Of a stretch of DNA of 64,000 nt, positions 1-7,421 are shown one piece after another. The notes under the pieces were generated by a model. That model ran no database searches. It was given only the letters and a program-made list of their open reading frames with translations, and was not told the DNA's origin. How positions within the stretch are numbered: position 1 is the stretch's first letter; each line of letters opens with the position of its first letter. This DNA comes from Actinomadura sp. 7K507 (GTDB taxonomy: Bacteria > Actinomycetota > Actinomycetes > Streptosporangiales > Streptosporangiaceae). Location: the NCBI RefSeq assembly GCF_004348425.1, contig NZ_SMKK01000003.1:1-64000 (forward strand), given 5' to 3'. Position numbers and translations under genes: made by a program.

Positions 1-42
1 GTCCACCGCAACCACGCAGCAGCCACTGGAGAGCCCGTTGCA

Positions 43-336
43 GTGAAAGCTGCACGGCGGGTTCGGGAGGAGGCCGTCGGAAAAGGACCAGCCCCACGCT
101 GGCACCTCGCCGACGGCCCACCTCACGATCGAGCCGGTACCCGCGTGAACGAGGGGGTTCTGCTGCTGTTCTTGCGGCGAATCTTTCCGGAGTGGTCGAT
201 CGTATTGGACCAGGACGGGACATGGCGGGTGAGTGGTCACGTTCGCGTGTCGGCCTCGTCCGTTGACGGGGTATTGGAGGTGCTCGCCGTGGTCGAACCC
301 GAGGCGGAGGATCGGGTGCGCCAGTTCTTTCGCTGA
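43..336 (+). CDS. Small hypothetical protein
   Basis: A 97-residue ORF with a GTG start; an in-frame GTG at 145 would give a shorter 63-residue product. I do not recognise a named family. The C-terminal 60 residues (LLLFLRRIFPEWSIVLDQDG, then a WRVSGHVRVSASS stretch) read like the compact actinomycete proteins that keep a conserved W-x-I-x-x-D-x-x-G-x-W core, whereas the first 34 residues are basic and low in structure, so the downstream start may be the real one. There is no signal peptide or membrane segment. It converges on the MOSC gene 22 bp away. The coding call rests on plausible amino-acid composition only. Confidence 0.45.
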   Translation: MKAARRVREEAVGKGPAPRWHLADGPPHDRAGTRVNEGVLLLFLRRIFPEWSIVLDQDGTWRVSGHVRVSASSVDGVLEVLAVVEPEAEDRVRQFFR

Positions 337-358
337 GTCCTTCTTCTCAGCCCGCGTT

Positions 359-1039
359 CTACCGATGCCGTTGGGGGATGTGGGTCTTCGTTTTGTCGAG
401 GCGTCGGCGGACCATTTCCTTGATGTCCTGGGGTAGGGCTTCGGCGGCCGGGAGGCGGGGCAGCAGGTCCGGCTCTCGGGTCAGGGCACGGAAGGCTAGG
501 GCGACGGTCACCTCATGGTCGGGGCGGTGCACGATCTCGACGGCGTCGCCGGCGCGAATCCGACCTTCTGCGATGACGCGGAAGTAGGCGCCCGGCCTGG
601 CCGCCTCGGTGAACCTCTTGATCCAGCCGGTCTGCTCCAGCCAGCCCTGGAACGTCCCACAGGGAACCCGGAAACCGGAGACCTCCAAGACCACGTCCTG
701 GCCCACGCGCCAGTGTTCGCCGATCACCGCTTCGTTGACCATCAACCCGCTGGTGGTGAGGTTCTCCCCGAAGACGCCGTTGCGCAGCGGCCTGCCCAAC
801 TCGGCTTCCCACGCGTCCAGGTCCTCTCGGGCGTAGGCGTAGACGGCCTGGTCGGAGCCGCCGTGGTGCCTGACGTCGTAGACGCGGTCACCGGCGAGAC
901 CGACCGCACCGTCGCCTCGGGGACCGGGGGCGGTCACCATCACCGCCCCGTCCACCGGCTGTTTGTCGATTCCCGTCAGAGCGGAGGCCCTCCGAGGGTG
1001 GGGCCGCGGCTTTCCGACGTTGACCGAGAGAAGCTTCAT
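359..1039 (-). CDS. MOSC domain-containing protein
   Basis: A 226-residue protein of the MOSC (molybdenum cofactor sulfurase C-terminal) superfamily, YiiM-like. It shows the family signatures MKLLSVNVGKP at the N-terminus, GDRVYDVRHHGG near residues 50-61, FGENLTTSG near 90-98 and the conserved cysteine in RVPCGTFQGW (Cys127), which in this family binds or transfers a cofactor-linked sulfur. The protein is soluble with no export signal. Its ATG overlaps the stop of the MerR gene by 4 nt (ATGA), so it is the last gene of a four-gene operon starting at 2942. YiiM-type proteins reduce N-hydroxylated substrates with the molybdenum cofactor; the substrate here is unknown. A redox detoxification role shared with the upstream oxidoreductases is inference. 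Confidence 0.88.
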   Translation of the reverse strand: MKLLSVNVGKPRPHPRRASALTGIDKQPVDGAVMVTAPGPRGDGAVGLAGDRVYDVRHHGGSDQAVYAYAREDLDAWEAELGRPLRNGVFGENLTTSGLMVNEAVIGEHWRVGQDVVLEVSGFRVPCGTFQGWLEQTGWIKRFTEAARPGAYFRVIAEGRIRAGDAVEIVHRPDHEVTVALAFRALTREPDLLPRLPAAEALPQDIKEMVRRRLDKTKTHIPQRHR

Positions 1040-1476
1040 GGACGGTCGCCGCCCACTTCGTCCGAGCGGTCATCTGGCATGGCGTGACCGGCGGTCCGGG
1101 TGCGTAGGTGTTCGGCTTGTGCGGCGAGGTCGCTGCGTACGTGGGCGAGGGCGGCTATCCGCTCGTCGAGGACGCGGAGCCGCTGCTCGTAGACCTCCAG
1201 AGCCGGTGCACACGGTGACGAGCCCAGGTCGGGGCTCGCCAGGCAGGACCCGAACTCCCTGACGTTCTCCACGGACAGGCCGGCGCCGAGCAGGTGGCGC
1301 AGATTGTTCACGAGCACGACCGCCTCGTCGCCGTAGCGGCGGTAGCCGTTGCGGTCGCGGCGCGAGGCCAGCAGGCCGCGCTCTTCGTAGTAGCGCAGTG
1401 AGCGGGTGCTGACCCCGGTGCGCCGGGCGAGTTCCCCGATGCGCATCTCGTGATCCGCACGGTCATCGGAGTCCAT
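1036..1476 (-). CDS. MerR family transcriptional regulator
   Basis: A 146-residue MerR-type regulator. The N-terminal winged helix MRIGELARRTGVSTRSLRYY is followed by YEERGLLASRRDRNGYRRY, then a long coiled-coil dimerisation helix (LEVYEQRLRVLDERIAALAH). There is no cysteine-rich metal-binding tail, so an organic or redox ligand is likelier than a metal. The start at 1476 is chosen because GGAG lies immediately upstream; a second ATG at 1446 has no ribosome site. It lies 29 nt after the Ddn-like gene and overlaps the MOSC gene by 4 nt. Two MerR-type operators in front of this operon (near 3000 and 2030) suggest that it controls its own transcript. Confidence 0.9.
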   Translation of the reverse strand: MDSDDRADHEMRIGELARRTGVSTRSLRYYEERGLLASRRDRNGYRRYGDEAVVLVNNLRHLLGAGLSVENVREFGSCLASPDLGSSPCAPALEVYEQRLRVLDERIAALAHVRSDLAAQAEHLRTRTAGHAMPDDRSDEVGGDRP

Positions 1477-1505
1477 CGCTCCAGTGTGCCGTCTCTGCCG
1501 TGCGG

Positions 1506-2009
1506 TCATCGTCCTGACGAGGGGCGGCAGAAATCGTCGCGCTGCAGGACGACGATCGGTATCGCCCTGCCGGCGGCCGACTCGAACTCGGCGAACGCCG
1601 TCATGACGGCGGCCTGGTCGGCCCAGATCCGCTCGCGTTCCGCTCCTTCGGCGAGCCGGGCCCGGACCGGGATGCTCTCCGTGCCGAACTCGATCGCGAC
1701 CTGCGGATTCGCCATCAGGTTGCGATACCACGCCGGATGATGCGGGCTCCCCCCGTAGGTCGCGAAGACGGCGAAGCCGTCGCCCACCGGCTGGTAGACC
1801 AGTGGGGTGATCCGCTCGCGTCCGGTCCTGGCGCCGGTGTGGTGCACCAGGATGATCGGTACGCCCTGGCCCGCGTCGAAGGCCGGGAGCGGGGGCGGGA
1901 CGGGACGGCCCGCGGCGAGGTCGTCGTCCGTGCTCCAGTCCACGCGACCGGCGTTCGCCCGGAACTCGGCGATGATCTTTTCGTTCCATCCGTTGATGTC
2001 AGCGGCCAT
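1506..2009 (-). CDS. Nitroreductase/deazaflavin (F420)-dependent Ddn-family oxidoreductase
   Basis: A 167-residue protein of the DUF385/Ddn split-barrel family. Typical pieces are an N-terminal helix (WNEKIIAEFRANAGRVD), the core VPIILVHHTGARTGRERITPLVY near residues 50-72, then FAVFATYGGSPHHPAWYRNL and NPQVAIEFG. In this family the TGARTG.R and PxWYxNL motifs contact F420 or a related flavin; Ddn of Mycobacterium reduces nitroaromatics and quinones with F420H2. It is soluble. It is gene two of the MerR-controlled operon, and a second MerR-like dyad with a -10 element about 7 nt ahead of its ATG suggests that a leaderless internal transcript also exists. The physiological substrate is unknown. 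Confidence 0.88.
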   Translation of the reverse strand: MAADINGWNEKIIAEFRANAGRVDWSTDDDLAAGRPVPPPLPAFDAGQGVPIILVHHTGARTGRERITPLVYQPVGDGFAVFATYGGSPHHPAWYRNLMANPQVAIEFGTESIPVRARLAEGAERERIWADQAAVMTAFAEFESAAGRAIPIVVLQRDDFCRPSSGR

Positions 2010-2015
2010 GCGCGC

Positions 2016-2048
2016 AAGCTACGACCTTGCCACTGGCGTCAAGGTCAA
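2016..2048 (-). promoter_or_regulatory. Second MerR-type dyad/promoter in front of the Ddn-like gene
   Basis: Read on the minus strand, TTGACC (2048-2043) and TAGCTT (2021-2016) flank an interrupted dyad, GACCTTG (2046-2040) and CAAGGTC (2029-2023), separated by 10 nt. The -10 element lies about 7 nt before the ATG at 2009, so the transcript would be leaderless. Spacing is 19-21 bp depending on the -10 chosen. The half-site resembles the one near 3000. Confidence 0.5.
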
Positions 2049-2063
2049 GCGGGGTGACGGGAT

Positions 2064-2942
2064 TTACTTCGCCAGCAGTTCGAACAGGCTCGAGAAGCCC
2101 TGGTCGCCGCGGCCTTCGGCGATCCTGCGGTCCATCAGCTTCTTGACCTCGCGCATTCGCAGGGCTTCCACGCCGGTGGATTCCCGGTGGGAGATCATGT
2201 CGTCCATCAGTGCGGCCTGGACGTTGAGCGAACCGAGGTCCGGGCCGTAGTCGCCGCTCTTTACCGCCTTGCCCATCGAGGTCAGCAGTGGTGGGTGGAC
2301 GGCGATCGAGCCGGCGATGCGCTCAGCGAATTCCGCCACGTCGACGCCTTCCGCCTGAACCAGCCTCAGCGTGTGCAGAAAGCCGATGAGGAGTTCGTAG
2401 GAAACCGCGACCTGGGCCAGGAACTCCACGGCGGCCAGGCCCGCGTCTTCGCCGTGGTAGGAAATGGTGCCCAGTTCTCGCAGCGTCGGCTCGTGGGCGT
2501 CGAACGCGCCGCGGGACCCGCTGAACGGGAACATGATGTTCGGCGTCCCCACGTACGGCGGATCTCCCATGATCTTGCCGTCAAGGTACTCGGCGCCCTG
2601 CTCGTTCGCCCAGCGCTCGTTCACCCTGCCCTGGGCGGGGGAGCCGCTCGTCAGGTTCACCAGGGTCTTGCCCGCGACCGCTCCATCAAGGGAGCCCAGG
2701 ACCTCGTCGACCGCTGTGCCGTCGAGCAGGCAGACCACGACGAGCGGGCTCGCCGCGACAGCTTCCGCGGCGGTCGGGGCGGCCGTCGCGCCGGCGTCGG
2801 CCAGCGGTGCGCTCTTGCTCGCGGTCCGGTTCCAGACCGTCGTGCGGTATCCGCGTTCGACGAACATCCTGGCGATCGCCGATCCCATTTCACCGAGACC
2901 GAGCACGGTGACCTGACCGGTGGGGCCGTCGTTTGTCGTCAT
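2064..2942 (-). CDS. NAD(P)-dependent oxidoreductase, imine-reductase/beta-hydroxyacid-dehydrogenase type
   Basis: A 292-residue two-domain enzyme. An N-terminal Rossmann fold begins VTVLGLGEMGSAIARMFVER (GxGxxG near residues 15-20) and is followed by VWNRTASK, the arginine and serine typical of NADPH-preferring members. The C-terminal all-helical domain has the IRED-like layout (LDGKIMGDPPYVGTPNIMF, then FLHTLRLVQAEGVD). Length matches imine reductases and related 6-phosphogluconate-dehydrogenase-like proteins (about 290-300 residues). It is the first gene of the MerR operon, 54 nt upstream of the Ddn-like gene. Imine or iminium reduction is family inference; the native substrate cannot be read from sequence. 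Confidence 0.87.
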   Translation of the reverse strand: MTTNDGPTGQVTVLGLGEMGSAIARMFVERGYRTTVWNRTASKSAPLADAGATAAPTAAEAVAASPLVVVCLLDGTAVDEVLGSLDGAVAGKTLVNLTSGSPAQGRVNERWANEQGAEYLDGKIMGDPPYVGTPNIMFPFSGSRGAFDAHEPTLRELGTISYHGEDAGLAAVEFLAQVAVSYELLIGFLHTLRLVQAEGVDVAEFAERIAGSIAVHPPLLTSMGKAVKSGDYGPDLGSLNVQAALMDDMISHRESTGVEALRMREVKKLMDRRIAEGRGDQGFSSLFELLAK

Positions 2943-2984
2943 GGTGCTCCCCTTCCGTACCGGACGAATAGCTGACTGTCCGTC

Positions 2985-3015
2985 ACGCTAGGACCTCAAT
3001 CGCACTTGAGATCAA
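2985..3015 (-). promoter_or_regulatory. MerR-family operator/promoter with 19-bp spacer
   Basis: On the minus strand a -35 TTGATC (3015-3010) and a -10 TAGCGT (2990-2985) are separated by exactly 19 bp, the overlong spacer typical of MerR-activated promoters. The spacer carries the inverted repeat CTCAA-N6-TTGAG (extended arms GATCTCAA and TTGAGGTC, one mismatch). It lies 43 nt upstream of the oxidoreductase start at 2942. Confidence 0.72.
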
Positions 3016-3097
3016 GCGCGATCGTCGGTGCTGATGGGCGGGCACCGCAGAAGAGGAGGCCCGCTCGGCGGTGCGAGCGGGCCTCTTCATGGGGGCG

Positions 3098-5173
3098 TTA
3101 CGGCGGGTTCTGGTACGGGCCCTGCTGTCCAGGCGGCGGACCTGGCGGGCCAGGCGGCGGACCTGGCGGGCCGGGCGGCGAACCTGGCGGGCCGGGCGGC
3201 GGACCGGGCGGGCCGGGCGGAGCCGGTGGGCCGGCGTACGGACCCGGCCCTGGGTACGGGCCGTTCGCCGGGGTTCCGGGCGGTGTGCCTCGCCTGCGGG
3301 TTCGCAGGAGCAGGAGGACGGTGCCGACCGCGACCAGGATCAGCAGGGGGCCGCCGCCCCAGACGAGGGGGCCGGAGCCGGAGACCAGCGAGATGATGCC
3401 GCCGTCATCCTCTTCGTCCTTCTCGTCGTTCTTGGGGGCGGCTCCGCCCGGGGCTTGCCCCGGGCCCGCGTCGGGCAGCTTGGCGCCGCCCGCGTACTGC
3501 GGACCGGGCTCGGGGTTGCCGACCAGGGACACGTCGACCGTCACCGGGTTGTCGATGGGCTCGTCGCCGGTGGTGCCGGCGGACACGGCCATGTAGTACC
3601 AGCCGGGCAGCATGTCGGCGGGTTCGCCGCCGCTGTCACGGTTGGCGTAGCGGACCTGCCTGGTCGCGAGCGCCGGGTCGTCTTCCGGGACCTTGAACGC
3701 CTCACTGCTCGTCGAGCCGTGGTCCCAGGAGATCTCCTCCCGTAGCGGGCTGTAGAGGCCGATCCTGAAGCCGCGGTACCGGTCCTCGCCCTCCCCGACC
3801 CGCAGCCGGTAGGCCAGTCCCTGGCCCCAGCCGACGCGGACCCGGTAGAAGACCGTCTCGTTCGTCCTGATCGTGTCGCTGAAGTAGCCGGCGCCGGGCA
3901 GCGCGGTGGCGGAGGAGAACGATCCGGCGCCGATCACGGGCCGCGCCTGCCCGCCGGGCTCGGCGAAGGTGACCTCCTCGCCGGGCTGCGGGCCGGGCGA
4001 GCCGGTGACCGGAGGCTCCCGCTGGAAGAGCAGTTCCAGCGGGGCCGGGGCGCGCGCGTCGCTGCGCTCGCCGCGCTCCACCCGGACGCTGAACTTGCCC
4101 GGCTGCTCGCAGATCTCGTCGGCTTCGGCCTGTCCCTGCGCCGGCACGTGCCAGTTGCGGACGGCGGTGGAGATCGGGTGGCTGCCGCTCTTGACGTCGT
4201 GGGAGTACAGGTCGCCGCAGCGGGTCCCGTCGGAGGCGAAGTGCTGCACCTTGAGGACCTCGACACCGCTGTCGACGCCGAACGACATCACCGCGGAAGC
4301 GTAGGCGGTGTGGCCCGCCGGGACGTCGAGCGTGTAGTACTTGGCCTCGCCCGCGTTGAGCTGGTCGAGGTAGGCGCCAGGCTTCACCTCGGGCGCTCCC
4401 TGTGCCTGAGGGGTTCCGGTGATCGGGGTTCCGGCGGGCTCGTAGGTGCGCAGGGCGCGCTGCCCCATCCGGCCCAGCTCGCGCTCCAGTTCGTTGGAGT
4501 CCGGTGCGTCGGCGTAGGTGCCGCCGGTGGCCTGGGCGATGCAGGTGAGCTGCTGCTTGGTCTTGCCGTCGACGTCGAAGCCGACGGTGTGCACCCGCAT
4601 GTCGACGCCCTGCTCGGCGAGCTCCTTGGCGACCTCGCACGGCTCGGGTGGGGCGCAGGTGTCCTCGCCGTCCGAGACGAGCACGATCGACCGGGGCCCC
4701 TCCTTGGGCAGTGCCCCGGCCGCGGTGCGCAGTGCCTGCCCGATGGGGGTGTAGCCGCGGGGCGTGATCCCGTCGGTGGCGCGCAGCAGGCCGGCGCGGT
4801 CGGTTCCGACCGGCTGGGCGACCTTGACGTCCTTGCAGCCGGCCGCCTTTTCCGCGGGGCTGTTGCCGGTTCCGGTGCCGTACGTGGTCAGCCCGAGCTG
4901 GGAGCCCTGCGGTGCGCTGTTCACGAGTCCGCGGACCGCGCGTTTGGCGGCGTCCATCTTCACCTCGCCGCCGGACTGCGCGGTCATCGAGCCCGACGCG
5001 TCCATGACGAGCATGACCGGGGCGAGCTGCTCCGGCGCCTCCGGCGCCTGCGGCGCCTGCGGCTGGGCGGGTGCGGCAACGGCGGGCGGCGCGAGCACCA
5101 TGACGAGCGCGAGCGCCAGGGTCCCGCACAGCGCCGCCCGTAGGGCTTTCACGCGCCTCGTCACTCCGTCCAC
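3098..5173 (-). CDS. Secreted, membrane-anchored von Willebrand factor A domain protein
   Basis: About 691 residues. The n-region (VTRRVKALR) and a hydrophobic run ending APPAVAAPA form a signal peptide. A VWA domain follows with the metal-dependent adhesion motif VMDASGSM (DxSxS), then GYTPIG and VSDGED. A middle region with little similarity to known domains includes NETVFYRVRVGWGQGLAYRL. One C-terminal membrane helix (PLLILVAVGTVLLLL) is followed by RTRRR and an 80-residue proline/glycine tail that would be cytoplasmic. The predicted topology is an outward VWA domain with a stop-transfer anchor. The GTG at 5173 with GGGGGA just upstream is preferred; GTGs at 5203 and 5164 are alternatives. 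It is monocistronic. Adhesion or protein binding on the cell surface is the family expectation; the ligand is unknown. Confidence 0.85.
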   Translation of the reverse strand: MDGVTRRVKALRAALCGTLALALVMVLAPPAVAAPAQPQAPQAPEAPEQLAPVMLVMDASGSMTAQSGGEVKMDAAKRAVRGLVNSAPQGSQLGLTTYGTGTGNSPAEKAAGCKDVKVAQPVGTDRAGLLRATDGITPRGYTPIGQALRTAAGALPKEGPRSIVLVSDGEDTCAPPEPCEVAKELAEQGVDMRVHTVGFDVDGKTKQQLTCIAQATGGTYADAPDSNELERELGRMGQRALRTYEPAGTPITGTPQAQGAPEVKPGAYLDQLNAGEAKYYTLDVPAGHTAYASAVMSFGVDSGVEVLKVQHFASDGTRCGDLYSHDVKSGSHPISTAVRNWHVPAQGQAEADEICEQPGKFSVRVERGERSDARAPAPLELLFQREPPVTGSPGPQPGEEVTFAEPGGQARPVIGAGSFSSATALPGAGYFSDTIRTNETVFYRVRVGWGQGLAYRLRVGEGEDRYRGFRIGLYSPLREEISWDHGSTSSEAFKVPEDDPALATRQVRYANRDSGGEPADMLPGWYYMAVSAGTTGDEPIDNPVTVDVSLVGNPEPGPQYAGGAKLPDAGPGQAPGGAAPKNDEKDEEDDGGIISLVSGSGPLVWGGGPLLILVAVGTVLLLLRTRRRGTPPGTPANGPYPGPGPYAGPPAPPGPPGPPPGPPGSPPGPPGPPPGPPGPPPGQQGPYQNPP

Positions 5174-5444
5174 CGTTCCCCCAGGCTTGGCATATGCAAA
5201 CACCCTCCGTTTTTCTCTAGCAGCTGGCCGAGGATCACCCTAGTTGCGTTCATGTATGCAATCAAGACGTTTGCAAAAGTAAATCTCATGGGCGGTTCGG
5301 GGTCTGCGGGGCGGTGGCCGTGGTCGGCCGGATGCCGCCCACGGGCGGCTTGAGCTGCTCGCCGCTGGCCTGGGGTCTGTTTTGTCGTGACTTGACCGGG
5401 TAATGCGGCGCCGTACGCGAGTGAGACCACGAGGTGGACAGGAC

Positions 5445-6236
5445 ATGAACTTCCGGACGGGACTGGCCGCCGGTGCGGGCGGGGCCCTCGCCGTGCTGTC
5501 GGTACGGCGCCTCGGCCGCCGGGCCCTGGGCGGCGTCGTCCAGCGGCTCGAGAAGCGGCTGGAACGCGCCGTCCGGGACCTCACGGCCAAGGCCGAGCAG
5601 GGAGGTCCGCTCGTCAAGGCCGCTCTGGCCGGGGCCAAGGCGCTGTCCGAGGGCAAGTCCCCGTTCCGCGCGCTGCTGAGCTTCGGCTGGACGGCCCTGA
5701 AGGAGACCCTCGCCCGCATCTTCGGGCGTGGACGAAGGGGGAAGCTGACCAACATCGTCGAACAGACCGACATCGGTGCGCCGCGCCGTCTCGTCTACGA
5801 CCAGTGGACGCTCTTCCAGGAGTACCCGTCCTTCATGAAGAAGGTGGAGAGCGTCGACCAGGCCGGCGAGACCAAGCTGAACTGGAAGGCGAAGGTCTTC
5901 TGGTCCAGCCGGACGTGGGAGTCCACGATCACCGAGCAGGTGCCGGACGAGCACATCGTGTGGCGGTCCAAGGGGCCGAAGGGCCATGTGGACGGGACGG
6001 TCAGCTTCCACGAGCTGACCCCGAACCTGACCCGCGTCCTGCTCGTCCTGGAGTACCACCCAGTCGGACTCTTCGAGCGGACCGGCAACCTCTGGCGCGC
6101 GCAGGGCCGCCGGGCCCGCCTCGAACTCAAGCACTTCCGCCGTCACGTGATGACGCGGTCGCTCACCCGCCCCGACGAGGTCGAGGGCTGGCGCGGCGAG
6201 ATCCGTGACGGCGAACTCGTCACACCCCCGAAGTGA
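5445..6236 (+). CDS. SRPBCC (polyketide cyclase/dehydrase-like) family protein, copy 1
   Basis: A 263-residue protein. About 90 residues of basic, hydrophobic-patch N-terminus (TGLAAGAGGALAVLSVRRLG, then a helical segment) precede an SRPBCC/START-like domain that starts TNIVEQTDIGAPRRLVYDQW and runs through FMKKVESVDQAG, WKAKVFWSSRTWESTITEQV and DGTVSFHELTPNLTRVLLVL to the C-terminal helix LKHFRRHVMTRSL. SRPBCC domains form a hydrophobic ligand cavity. The ATG at 5445 follows AGGTGG; the ORF extends to 5403 without a ribosome site. A paralogue starts 8 nt downstream, so the pair is a tandem duplication and operon. From memory, similar proteins occur in actinomycete gas-vesicle clusters, but no gvp gene is visible here. 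Confidence 0.85.
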   Translation: MNFRTGLAAGAGGALAVLSVRRLGRRALGGVVQRLEKRLERAVRDLTAKAEQGGPLVKAALAGAKALSEGKSPFRALLSFGWTALKETLARIFGRGRRGKLTNIVEQTDIGAPRRLVYDQWTLFQEYPSFMKKVESVDQAGETKLNWKAKVFWSSRTWESTITEQVPDEHIVWRSKGPKGHVDGTVSFHELTPNLTRVLLVLEYHPVGLFERTGNLWRAQGRRARLELKHFRRHVMTRSLTRPDEVEGWRGEIRDGELVTPPK

Positions 6237-6244
6237 GGTACAGC

Positions 6245-7345
6245 ATGAAACGCGGAAACCCGATCGGGCGGTTGCCCGTCGGAGCACTCACCAAACGGCT
6301 GCCGGGCGGCCGCAGCAAGCGCATGCCCGGCCTCGGCGGCATCACCAAGAGCCTGCCCGGCGGGCGGGCCATCGGCACGGCCGGCGGTGTCCTGCTCGGC
6401 GCGGGCGCGGCCGCCGCGGCCGGCAAGGCGCTCACCGGGCGCAAGGGCGAGCAGGGCTCGGCCGACCCGGAGGAGCCGGAGCAGAACGAGAAGCAGAACG
6501 AGAAGCAGAAGAACGCCCCCGAGAAGAGCGAGGCCGAGAGCGCCGAGCAGTCCGGCGAGCAGGCCGCCGAGAAGAACGGCCAGGGCGTGTTCGGGCGCAT
6601 CAAGGACACCGTCGGCGGCGCCATCCCGGGCGTCGGCAAGGACGAGGGCAAGGACGAGGACGCCGGAAAGGGCGGCGGCAAGGGCGGCGGTGGCAAGAAG
6701 GTGAAGGTCACCAACATCGTCGAGCACACCGACATCGGTGCGCCGCGCCGCCTGGTCTACGACCAGTGGACGCAGTTCCAGGACTACCCGTCCTTCATGA
6801 AGAAGGTCATCAGCGTCGACCAGGCCGACGAGGCCAAGCTGAACTGGCAGGCCAAGATCTTCTGGTCCAAGCGGACGTGGGAAGCCACGATCATCGAGCA
6901 GGTGCCGGACGAGCACATCGTGTGGCGGTCCAAGGGCTCCAAGGGCCACGTGGACGGGACGGTCAGCTTCCACAAGCTGTCGCCGAACCTGACCCGCGTG
7001 CTGCTCGTCCTGGAGTACCACCCGCAGGGCCTCTTCGAGCGGACCGGGAACATCTGGCGCGCCCAGGGACGCCGCGTCCGGCTGGAGCTCAAGCACTTCC
7101 GCCGGTACGTGATGACGCAGTCGCTCGCCAACCCCGACGAGGTCGAGGGCTGGCGCGGCGAGATCCACGACAGCGAGGTCGTCGTGACGCACGAGGACGC
7201 GCTGGCCGAGGAGGAGCGCGACCGCGAGGAGAACGCGCGGGACGCCAAGGGAACCAAGGCGGCCAAGGAATCCAAGGAGACCAAGGGCGCCAAGGAGACC
7301 AAGAAGACCGAGCCGGCCGAGGAGGAGTACGAGACCGCCCGCTGA
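6245..7345 (+). CDS. SRPBCC family protein, copy 2, with charged linker and lysine/glutamate tail
   Basis: A 366-residue paralogue of the preceding gene. The SRPBCC domain (TNIVEHTDIGAPRRLVYDQW onward, about residues 157-305) is nearly identical to copy 1. It is preceded by a different N-terminus with G/R-rich repeats (KRLPGG, KSLPGG), a small glycine/alanine hydrophobic patch, and a glutamate/lysine/glutamine-rich disordered segment (QNEKQNEKQKNAPEKSEAES). The C-terminus adds a roughly 60-residue tail of repeated KxTKxAKE units. The charged flanks suggest binding to a polyanion or to a surface, which is inference. GAGG precedes the ATG by 6 nt. It shares a transcript with copy 1 and converges on the LuxR gene at 7422. 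Confidence 0.85.
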   Translation: MKRGNPIGRLPVGALTKRLPGGRSKRMPGLGGITKSLPGGRAIGTAGGVLLGAGAAAAAGKALTGRKGEQGSADPEEPEQNEKQNEKQKNAPEKSEAESAEQSGEQAAEKNGQGVFGRIKDTVGGAIPGVGKDEGKDEDAGKGGGKGGGGKKVKVTNIVEHTDIGAPRRLVYDQWTQFQDYPSFMKKVISVDQADEAKLNWQAKIFWSKRTWEATIIEQVPDEHIVWRSKGSKGHVDGTVSFHKLSPNLTRVLLVLEYHPQGLFERTGNIWRAQGRRVRLELKHFRRYVMTQSLANPDEVEGWRGEIHDSEVVVTHEDALAEEERDREENARDAKGTKAAKESKETKGAKETKKTEPAEEEYETAR

Positions 7346-7421
7346 CCGGGCCCGGCGGGCGGCCCGGCGGGACCATTCCGGCCGGGCGGCCCGGCGCCGT
7401 CAGCGGGGTCGGGCGGGGCCG

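Noticed and set aside
3006-3596. Glycine/proline-rich 196-codon plus-strand ORF
   Set aside because: It mirrors the proline-rich tail of the VWA protein on the opposite strand and has no independent start signal.
5161-5430. 89-codon minus-strand ORF upstream of the VWA gene
   Set aside because: It mixes an unstructured front with promoter-region sequence and overlaps the better-supported VWA start region.
5445-7345. Gas-vesicle gene cluster
   Set aside because: Only SRPBCC proteins are present; no gvpA, gvpF, gvpL or gvpK-like sequence is seen.
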